Position numbers and translations under genes: made by a program. Source: Panicum virgatum (lineage: Eukaryota; Streptophyta; Magnoliopsida; Poales; Poaceae). From it: a stretch of DNA of 64,000 bases. Positions 55,575 through 64,000 of this stretch are shown here, one piece after another. The notes beneath the pieces were generated by a model. The model ran no database searches. It was given only the letters and a program-made list of their open reading frames with translations, and was not told the DNA's origin. Numbering within the stretch: the first letter of the stretch is position 1; every line of letters starts with the position of its first letter. The stretch covers positions 54,095,441-54,159,440 of the forward strand of contig NC_053143.1 of assembly GCF_016808335.1 (NCBI RefSeq), in the 5' to 3' direction.

Positions 55575-56507
55575 TATAGGTGGCCAACTGGGCCGAGCCC
55601 GTTGGGCCGGCACGGGCACGGCCCGAGAAAGCACGGCCCAAACACGACCTGGCCCGTGGCCTCGCGGGCCCGTGCCGTGCCCGTGCCAGGTGCCGGGCCG
55701 TGCCTGGGCCGCAATCCCGGCCCGTGGCACTAGCACGGGCCTAGCCCGGCTAAGGCATCAGCACGGGGAGGCACGGCCTCGCCCCGTGAACCCCCGCGTC
55801 GCTCCCCCTCCTATCCTTCTCGCGACGGCCGACAGGCGACTCGCCGCTCGCGTCGCTCCTTTCCCCCCCCCCCCCACCCCGCCACCGCCGCGCCGCTCCC
55901 CCCCGGCTGCCGCAGCGCCGCTCCCCCCTCCGGCCGGATCTGCAGCGCCGTTCCCTTCCTCCCGTTCGCGAGCTCGGACCTCGCCTTCGGCATGCTCGGA
56001 TCTCGCCTCCGTCCGCGAGCTCGGACCTCGCCACCGTCGCCCCCTCCGCAGCCTCGCCTTCGCGCTACTGCTCTGCTCGGCCTCCTCGCCTTGGCCGCAG
56101 CGGCCGCCACGAGGACCGGGGCGCAGCCGCATGCGACCTCGGTGGCGGCGTCCCCTGCCTCTGCCGCGTCGCGTCGCCGGCCAGCTGCAGCTCGTCCTCG
56201 CCCACCTCGCCACCGCCGCCGAGGGCCGCCGCCGCCCCCACCCGTCGCCTGTGCGGCTGCGCCGGTCTTCCCCGCCATGGTCCGCCCCGGCCACCGCCGC
56301 TCGGGCCTGCCGTGCTGCCGTGCCCAGGGGCACGGTCCGGCACGCCGGCGCCCTCGTAGGGCCTGCCCGGGCCGGGATGTTGGCACGGCGGCACTACGCG
56401 GCACGGCACGGCGCCGCCGCCGTGCCCCGGCGTGGCGTGCCTCCCCGTGCCCATGCCGGCCGTGCTCGGGTCGTGCCCGTGCCGTGCGGCCCGGTTGGCC
56501 ACCTATA
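55575..56507. mobile_element. hAT-like non-autonomous element, 933 bp
   Basis: Inverted ends TATAGGTGGCCAACTGGGCC and TATAGGTGGCCAACCGGGCC, flanked by GCCGGCAG / GCCGGTAG (seven of eight). Subterminal regions repeat CGGGCCCGTGCC / GGCACGGGC words. The GC-rich core has open frames in every phase and none is convincing. Ends and composition make it a relative of the element at 3725-4571. Confidence 0.85.
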
Positions 56508-56515
56508 GCCGGTAG

Positions 56516-58821
56516 TTGAGGTAGGTTCTTTGCCCCCCAACTGATTTATTATAACACTAGCTAGTCAATTTCTTTTTTTTTAGATCGATACTAGTCAGGT
56601 TCTTTTGCTAAATTAAAATGTGTCTTGCTGGACCTAGATTTTTAAGTTCCCACATTAACCAAAAATATTTCCGTCTATCCATAATCCTTTTTTAACATTG
56701 TGATCAAGCATCGTGATGAAGAAGTTTAATTCGGTCCCATCATCTTGTTGGTGCACTAAAATAATAAGAAGAAAGCATCCACTACATGGCTCGAAAGTTG
56801 CAAGGAGAAAATAAGAGTAAGACAAGAGAAAAAGCAGATGCATTTCATTGCATAAACAAACCCCATCAAATAATTGAACTTAGAATTTTGCACAAAGAAC
56901 CAAACATCCAAATTGAATTGTCGCTGCTATGGCGCTGCCTCACGAGCAAGATAATTTGTACATTTTCACTAAGTGTCAGTAATTCAGCGAACCGAATTAC
57001 AACTGATAGCTTACCATAATAATTTGTTGAATGATGCTCTGACGTTAATTTTGGTTCTGGTGTAGTGAGTGCTCCATGTTCGATTAGGCATAGCATCAGT
57101 AGCATGGTACCAGAAAGGAATTGCAGGATGTGACTAGCAACACTAACCTGCAAAGCTGCGCTTGACCAAGGCTTTAACTAGCCGAGAGAAAACCAGACTC
57201 TTGCGGCGCTAGGCGGATTGGATCGATAGCATGCTTCTGAGAGAAAATCAGACTATTCTAGCAATTTTTGGTACAACAAATGTGGATCACTAGAAGCACT
57301 TATGGAAGGCAACGCATGTTGTACTTACAAGTGCACAACTTACAAACTAGCTAATTATATGGATAGCTTCAGTGCAGATCACCTTGATGCAATGATGGTT
57401 CACATGCTCAAATCATGATTTTAACCGATGTTTATGGCACATATACTTCCTATGACAAGGAAGACTTAATTACAGTTTTCATTATCCTAGGAGGCACACC
57501 TCAAGGGCATATGATTTCTGGAATTGAAGCTTAAACATTGTGAAAAATTGCTTATTGCCATATCTTCGAACTAGAATGTTTCAATTATTTTTTACACTAG
57601 AGCCTATGTAGGACGTCTGCCCCTGCACTATGCATGTGCAATGGAGGAAAACATTTGCCAAGTTGTACAATATATATTGTGAAATTAACATTTGGAGGCA
57701 TGACTGCATTAGTATGTTGGCCATAGAGAAAAGCACAACTTATAATAGAAGCAGCTTATATGGAACTACGATAATAAGAAAATAGAGAAAAAGATAGCAT
57801 GGGTCAGATCCCAAGATGGCCGGATAATGACTACCATAGAGAAAAGTAGTGTTTTGTTAGCCCCAAAAAATATTTATTAGCCGAATAGCAGCATACAGAG
57901 AAGAGTCGCATTCCAAAGAAGCAATTTCAATCTAGAAATCAATGAGCCAATAAGAATCTCTAGACTTTAAAAGTGCAACAATAACATGGGTATGAAAATT
58001 AGCGACATGTCAATGATAGCCCAATGGTGCAGCCATGTCATAGGCACGATATGATCTCAACCCATTCACCGGGTTGAGTATTACCCTAGGCGGACTACAT
58101 ATAGTTGCTATTACAAGCATAATGATCACCACTAGCGACAATAATAAGCATTGTGATTAGTCGATGGCTGAGAGCTGAACAATTTAGGAGAGAAAGAAAG
58201 ATGATGCAATCACGCTAGAGTATTTATGCGATCTAGAAGAAAACATCTAGAGAAATTGATGTTTGACATGCATGCAGTATGTAGCAAGCCATAGGTAGTG
58301 TTCGACCAGATGAAACTACATGCACGGTCAGGGGTCCATATTCGATGACCGTGGTATAGGCATATAGCTATACCTAAGATAATACACGAGCAGCATGCAT
58401 ATAGGGTGATTGAATGACAATGAAAATAAAGTATATTGTTACTTCTAGCGGTATATATTGAACAACACACCTAAATCTTTTTCTAAAAGTCAGAAATAAT
58501 TTATCATGCATTGTATCTAAAATACTCGAGACAAAAATCATATATCTCCAGCAAAAAAAAATATTCATATCACAAATAAATATTTAAATATTTAGTCACA
58601 TTTAGTAAATACTCAAAAGATATGTTTCTATATAAGATACTCATTTCTCTCCTAAGTCGTGTTCAAAAAACAATGAACAAACTATATAGATGGCACCGGT
58701 GGTTGTACTTTTAGGACAAAACAATTATAATAGCATGTCTAAATATAATTATTCGCATCTTTTAATTTGGAGTAAAAAACTTCTAAATATTGGAATAAAA
58801 GAACTAGCTACCCGCGTTAAT
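56516..58821. other. AT-rich intergenic region
   Basis: 2.3 kb read on both strands without a recognisable gene, RNA or clear repeat. Confidence 0.5.
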
Positions 58822-59000
58822 GGTTACTGAATTGGTCTGCACGATTGATCATGCCAGTCATTCATTTCAGGTTCTCACGGAATGAGATCTCAATCTGATG
58901 GGCACCAAGTTCAATTGAAGGCACGGACATTGACAGAGTGCCCGTGTAATAGAAGAAGCGGTCTGCACTGACTCTGCATGTTCAGTCTTCAGAACAGTTA
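58822..59000. repeat. Dispersed duplicate, copy 1
   Basis: Resembles 60507-60655: both contain CTGCACGATTGATCATGCCA, TTTCAGGTTCTCAC and CTGCATGTTCAGTCTTCAG. The copies are diverged. Confidence 0.8.
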
Positions 59001-59469
59001 AACAGCTGCTGGCCGCGAGGTGTAAGCGTGATATCAGCTCTCTCGAGGTGCACGTGCACCTAAGCGGCCGATCGAGGGAACGTGAACCGCACGTGCGCGG
59101 CGCAGAGGGCGGATCGCGGACCTCGATGCCGGCGGCGCGACGGCGCTGATCGCGAGGACTAGTGGCAGTCTCGCCGCTGCGTCATCCAAGATCAGCTAGC
59201 TTTCTCTGGCAGGTTGCAGCCAGCGGCTACCAAGCGCATTCTAGCTGGGGCTCTGGAATGGCATCCGCGAGCCGGCGCCTCGAGCACGGCCTTGTCCGCC
59301 GAGGGCGTCGGCGATGCTCGTCGAAGCCTCACTGGCGATCGGTGAGGAAGGCGCCAGCTAGCGTGGTTAGTGTTCTACAGCGGGAGTTCACATCGTACGT
59401 GGAGGCAGCAGGCGGGTGAGCGAGCGGGCCGGCCGGCAGGGAAGGAGAAGCGGCAGCGCATCTGGGACG

Positions 59470-59502
59470 GGGGTGGACGGTATTTCATTTACCGTCCACC
59501 CC
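59470..59502. repeat. 33-bp hairpin, copy H8
   Basis: Identical to H1 over 33 bp; followed by TTGGGTCC. Confidence 0.95.
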
Positions 59503-60506
59503 TTGGGTCCCCGAAAGCCGTCGGATCGCGCACGTACGGCCAAGATTTTAAAGGATCTTTGACTTGGTCGTTCTCCTACCTGGCTGCTTCGACGTCCATG
59601 CCATGGAGCGAGCATGGCGCGGGCGCGCGGCGGCGGACTGAGCGGCGGCGGCGCTGCTGGATGCCGCCGCGCCAACATTCTCTATGCCGGCTTCTGGGCT
59701 CCGACGGCGATCGTATCATTCTCCACTGAGGAAGTCGAGCAGCATGTTGGCCTGCTCGTCGACTTCCGGCAACAGGGCAGCACCAACGTCCGGGCCGAGC
59801 GAGGCTCGCTCCACGGTGAAGTGTTTACAGTGCTCGGAGCAGCGCGCGGCTGGATTGAACCGGATATCTGGTCTCCATTGATTCGCCGAGCTGGCTCATC
59901 TCTGTCAATTCCTCCTGACGAGCGTTCGCGAGTGCCGCTCCGGAGAAGCAAGCACGTACTCTGCAGTCTGCACTGCCTCGAGCGCAGGGACAGACGTTTG
60001 TCTTCCACCTATCGCAACCGTGTCCATTGCATTGGCTGGAGCTGAACATCGCCGTGGATAGCCGTGGGCGCTGTTTCCAGTCTCTCCGGCACGTATGGTG
60101 GCGAGTACCTCGAGCCGAGCAGTTTCTGCTACCGCGAACGAGCGCCCACTACACCGCGGCTCCACTGCCGCTTATGTCGACGCGTGGCGCCGAGCAGGGT
60201 TCATCTCTGTCAGTTGCTCTGCATTGTCCTGCTGGTCTTCAGTTGCTTTCTTCTTCAGAGTTTTTGGCCACTGATGACATGTTTGTCTACCTATGTGGCA
60301 GCCGGCAATCAATACTGACAGACCAAATGCAGGACAATCAGCTTGTTTCTTCCTGCTCTCCCTCAAAGCTTTATCGATCATTACAGATTCAGCTCAGGTA
60401 TCCACATTCCACAGCACATGGGGAATACTGACCGACTAGGAGCAGCTCAAGTACCTGCACACCAAGATAGGAGAAAGAAGCTCGGGTACGTGTTAGTAAT
60501 AATTAA

Positions 60507-60655
60507 TGGCTACCGAATCGGACTGCACGATTGATCATGCCAATCATTTCAGGTTCTCACTGGATGAGATTGATGGGTACCACGTTCAAATGAAGGCATG
60601 GACACAGATTGATGGTCTGCACTCTGCATGTTCAGTCTTCAGAACAGTTGACTAG
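60507..60655. repeat. Dispersed duplicate, copy 2
   Basis: Partner of 58822-59000, with several small deletions. Confidence 0.8.
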
Positions 60656-62050
60656 CTGAGATATAGGCCGGCAATGGGCAAGTTCATGGACAAACCTTCC
60701 TTCAGCAGGTTCAGAAATAGGCAGAGGGGCCCAAATTAAAGCAGTTGCAGCTGGAACTGAAATACCGATGCTTCTCGCCAATACCAAAACCAGGCACCCA
60801 AAGAACCAGAGTTCCCATTGTCTTTCTCCTATCGCACGCTTCATTCCCACGCGGTCTCATTTCTCAAGCTTCGCATGCCCAAAGCTTCCTGCCATGAACA
60901 ACATGAGATTCAACAACATGATGCTTACTGCATATCTATCTGCCTCGTGCACGGGGGCAGCAGAAATGTACAGACGTTCGTCTTCCACCTATCGCAACCG
61001 TGCCCATTGCATTGGCTGGAGCTGAACAGCGCGCCGTAGATCGCCGCCGTGGGCGCTGTTTCCAGCCTCGCCAGCACGTACCCTGGAGTACCTCGAGCCA
61101 AGCAGTGTCCGCCACCGCGAACGAGCGCCCACAGGACCGGCTCCACTTCCGCTGACGTCGACGCGCGGCGCCTCGAGCGAGCAGGACCTTGCCCGCCGCC
61201 GGCGCGCGCCAGCGACGCCGAGGGCGTCGGGACAGCTCGTCGGTCGTCGGAACCTCACCAGCAGCCACGCCGCGTCTTCGCCGTCCCTCCTTGCGGCGTC
61301 CCAGGGATCAATGGACCGCGGCAGTGAGCGGGAACATGGCGGCGCTCCGGCGACGCGACGCCCGGAGGACGGAGGAGGGCGCGGCGCACAAGTCCACCCG
61401 TTGGTCCCTTTCAGACATCAGATCGGAAGCCTACGGTCCAGATTTTAAAGGATTGCACTTTGAATATTGACTTGGTCGTTTTCCTCCTACCTCGCCCAAC
61501 GGATCGCAGGACGGAGCGAGCATGCCGTGGCGGCAGCCAGCGGTGGAGCGAGCGGCGGCGACGGCGCTGCCGGATGTCGGCGCGGTGGCACTCTCCCTGC
61601 AGGCTTCTGGGCTCCAGCGTCAGCCGTATCGTTCTCATCCTGTTGATGTCGCCGAGGAAGTCGAGCAGAACCGGGTGCTCGGAGCGCGGCGCGTGGCCGC
61701 ATGCCGCAGCGGCCAGCGGGCGGATTGCGGACCTCGACGCCGGCGGCGGCGACGGCGGCGCTGGTCTAGGACTAGAGGCAATATCGCCGCTGCATCATCC
61801 AAGATGAGCTAGCTTTCTGTTGTAGGTTGCAGCCAGCGGCTACCCAAGCGCATTCTAGCAGGGCTCTGGAATGGCATCCGCGAGCCGGCGCCTCGAGCGT
61901 CGGCGATGCTCGTCGAAGCCTCTCCGGCGATCGGTGACGAAGGCAACAGCTAGCGTAGTCATTGTTCTACGGCGTGCGTGGAGGCAGGAGGCACGGGTGA
62001 GCGAGCGGGCCGGCTGGCAGGGTAGGAGAAGCGGGAGCGCACCTGAGACG

Positions 62051-62083
62051 GGGGTGGACGGTATTTCATTTACCGTCCACCCC
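62051..62083. repeat. 33-bp hairpin, copy H9
   Basis: Identical to H1 over 33 bp; followed by TTGGGTCC. Confidence 0.95.
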
Positions 62084-62987
62084 TTGGGTCCTGACAGCCG
62101 TAAGATCGCACACGTATGGTCCAGATTTTAAAGGATTTCGCTTTGACTTGGTCATTCTCCTAGCTGGCTGCCTGGACGGCATGGATCGCGTCGTCCATGG
62201 AGCGAGCATGGCGCGGTGGCGGCGACGGCGCTGCTGGATGTCGCCGTGCCGGCGATCTCTCTGCCGGCTTCTGGGCTCCGGCGGCGACCGTACCATTCTC
62301 CGCCGCGAGGAAGTAGTCGAGCAGCGTGTTGGTCTGCTCGTCGACTTCCGGCAACAAGGCTGCAGCATAGTCCGACCCGAGGTTCCGCCGCTCGCTCCAC
62401 GGTGAAGTGTTTCCGGTGATCGGAACAGGGCGCAGCCGGATTGAACAGGATGTCTGGTCGCCATTGATTCGCCGAGCAGGCTAGGGCTCATCTGCGTCAA
62501 TGCCTACCACCCCACCCCGACCACAGCTGCTGCATCATATCGCCGGTGCCGGCAGTCGCCAGGTCGTCGAGGCGGCGGTTCCTCCTGACGAGCGAGCGTT
62601 GTCACTGATGCCGTATTATTGTCTGCCTATGTGGAGAAGCAAGCAAAAGCACGTACTCGATTTGCACTGCATTCTCCTGGTCAGAATTTGTTGGTCAGGC
62701 TAGCTTTAAGCAATGAAAGATGATCTCTAGTAGCCAACCAAAGTTTTTTTTTAAGGTCCTCTTTTTAGAAATAGGTGAAGATAGAGATAGAGGGATACGG
62801 GAAAAGAGAGAAGTTCCAATAATCTGTCAAAGCTACATGAGAAGATCAAGTATGAAAGGTATGATTATGATGAGTACTGCTAGCTGGTAACAGATCGATC
62901 AAGCAAAACATATACATAGATATACACTGCTTTGTTTAAAACTGATGATTTATTTCTTGTATGTAAAAATGCATCTGTCTGCTGTAG

Positions 62988-63145
62988 GCTTAAAGGATTA
63001 ATTGTTGGTGCGTGGTTCCATCTACGTTGGCCTTGCCATTTACGTGAAGCAACGTTTCTTTGATGGGAGTGCAGAGGCCAAAGAAATGACAGCACAATGC
63101 AAAGGGGAGATATATAACAAGAATCTAAACCGAGCTCTTATCTAG
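62988..63145 (+). pseudogene. Last exon of a third mitochondrial-type paralogue
   Basis: After an acceptor-like GCTGTAG the sequence resembles exon 3 of the gene at 10004-11410. One frame starts like it (LKGLIVG) and a shifted frame gives the membrane part and tail (GSIYVGLAIYVKQRFFDGSA, compare GIVFIGIAVFVKKQFFGAS). The switch implies a frameshift of about two bases near 63010. No matching exon 1 or 2 was found upstream, where cluster III lies. It is probably a duplicated fragment. Confidence 0.6.
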
Positions 63146-63153
63146 AGTTCTAT

Positions 63154-63267
63154 ATATATATATGTATGTATGTATATGTATATATATACATATATGTATG
63201 TATGTATATGTATATATATACATATATGTATGTACGTATATAATATGTATACATACGTACATATATG

Positions 63268-63327
<60 letters not shown>
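63154..63327. repeat. TA / TATG microsatellite
   Basis: TATATG, TATG and TACG variants for about 110 bp, then about 29 uninterrupted TA units. Open frames through it are meaningless. Confidence 0.95.
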
Positions 63328-63330
<3 letters not shown>

Positions 63331-63458
63331 ACATTGTTGTAGAACATCAAGCTAGTTGTGTACCATGCTATCAATACGGCCATGTGTAACTCGTCAGATG
63401 AATTGTTGACCTTACTTGACTTGTCTAACAATACTTGGAAGCGTAAACTAGTAAACTA

Positions 63459-63695
63459 CTCCCTCTATTTCAAATTATAGTTTGTTTGATTTTTTTTTTA
63501 CTCCAAGTTTGACCACTCGTCTTATTCAAAGATTTAAGCAAAAGATATCACTTCTTTTATTGTAGCCTGCTTTATCAATACAAGGTCTTCAAAATGACTT
63601 AAATTTGACTATGTTTGCACAAATTTTTTGAATAAGACGAGTGGTCAAACTTTGAGTCAAAAAGTCAAATGTACTATAATTTGAAACAGAGGCAG
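63459..63695. mobile_element. Stowaway MITE, 237 bp
   Basis: Begins CTCCCTCTATTTCAAATTAT and ends ATAATTTGAAACAGAGGCAG (imperfect inverted ends), flanked by TA on both sides. The internal arms TTTGACCACTCGTCTTATTC / GAATAAGACGAGTGGTCAAA are also inverted, so the whole element folds. Confidence 0.9.
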
Positions 63696-63714
63696 TAGTA
63701 AATAGTCGGAAAAG

Positions 63715-64000
63715 TTGCCACAGCGGGCTGTCCCTCGCCAGCGACTAGTTCGCTTGACGGTGCTCACATGGAGGCGGCGTCAATGCCGCGAGCACACGTA
63801 CAGCGCGCGCGTAGTGAACTCGCCCGGCCCGCCAGCTGTCTGCCAGACAACCGTGCAGGCAAGGCAGCAACGGAGGCGCCGCCCAGGACTCGGGGAGAGG
63901 GCCGGAGGGCTGGACGGCATTTCATTTACCGTTCGCCCCCTTGGTCCGTAACAGCCGTCAGATCGACCACACGTACGGCCTGGATTTGATCGGGAGCAAT
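63715..64000. repeat. Degenerate hairpin-repeat unit at the right edge
   Basis: A diverged unit of the GC-rich family: GAACTCGCCCGGCCCGCCAG, then a degraded hairpin, then TTGGTCCGTAACAGCCGTCAGATCG. It continues beyond the window. Confidence 0.65.
63907..63939. repeat. 33-bp hairpin, copy H10 (degenerate)
   Basis: GGGCTGGACGGCA, loop TTTCATT, TACCGTTCGCCCC. The loop is exact while the arms carry mismatches on both sides. Confidence 0.8.

Larger units (their letters stand above)
59090..62700. repeat. GC-rich hairpin-repeat cluster III
   Basis: Same block family as clusters I and II, with hairpins at 59470 and 62051, TAGCTTTCT(C/G)(T/G) acceptor-like blocks at 59197 and 61812, GCGAGCCGGCGCCTCGAGC at 59267 and 61880, and the GACAGACGTTTGTC / TACAGACGTTCGTC block at 59990 and 60968. 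One unit (61300-61460) has lost the left half of its hairpin. No gene is called. Confidence 0.8.

Noticed and set aside
55672..56508. A 278-codon frame inside the hAT-like element
   Set aside because: The core has long frames in at least four phases, all Pro/Arg/Ala-rich, typical of GC-rich low-complexity DNA.
63125..63431. Open frames rich in Ile/Tyr
   Set aside because: They are translations of the TA/TATG microsatellite.

Overview
The window is nuclear DNA from a flowering plant, almost certainly a grass. The evidence is the transposon company: CACTA elements whose ends are packed with TTTTGTCCCGG-type repeats, Sirevirus-like copia LTRs, a 3.4-kb TGTCACACC-type gypsy LTR, Stowaway MITEs and GC-rich first exons. 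I see no tRNA, rRNA or CRISPR. Genes are few and most of the sequence is nested, broken mobile DNA. All exon models were made by eye from splice signals and phase.

Layout: 1-3092 is a truncated gypsy element (gag on the minus strand, primer-binding site, short LTR) split by a solo LTR. 3093-5644 is a duplicated upstream region of an SDR gene carrying two hAT-like elements. 5645-11410 is the best genic interval: two paralogous three-exon genes for small proteins with a mitochondrial-type N-terminus, a helical middle and a C-terminal membrane segment, with two orphan exons between them. 12240-15960, 52930-55574 and 59090-62700 are three clusters of one GC-rich repeat family marked by a 33-bp hairpin (nine copies, plus a degenerate tenth at the right edge); they are not convincingly coding. 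A broken C2-domain gene lies at 17046-17412.

18521-30402 is a composite CACTA element with two decayed transposase genes and a 4.9-kb terminal-inverted-repeat element nested inside it. 30403-31454 is the start of another LTR element. 31455-40488 is a decayed Sirevirus-like copia element arranged as a 2.6-kb inverted repeat. 40956-42400 holds a short-chain dehydrogenase/reductase (SDR) gene, intact but lacking the catalytic lysine; 50799-52118 holds its frameshifted sister. The upstream DNA of this gene is present three times in the window (about 3.1, 42.8 and 52.5 kb). Between the two SDR copies lie a CACTA end, a 3375-bp solo gypsy LTR with perfect 5-bp target duplications, another LTR and a CACTA-like insertion.

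The right end has more hairpin repeats, a frameshifted last exon of a third mitochondrial-type paralogue at 62988-63145, a long TA-rich microsatellite and a Stowaway MITE. Local duplication (SDR locus, small mitochondrial-type family, hairpin repeats) and repeated transposon insertion explain most of the structure. The least explained elements are the 33-bp hairpin family and the nested 4.9-kb element with hairpin ends.
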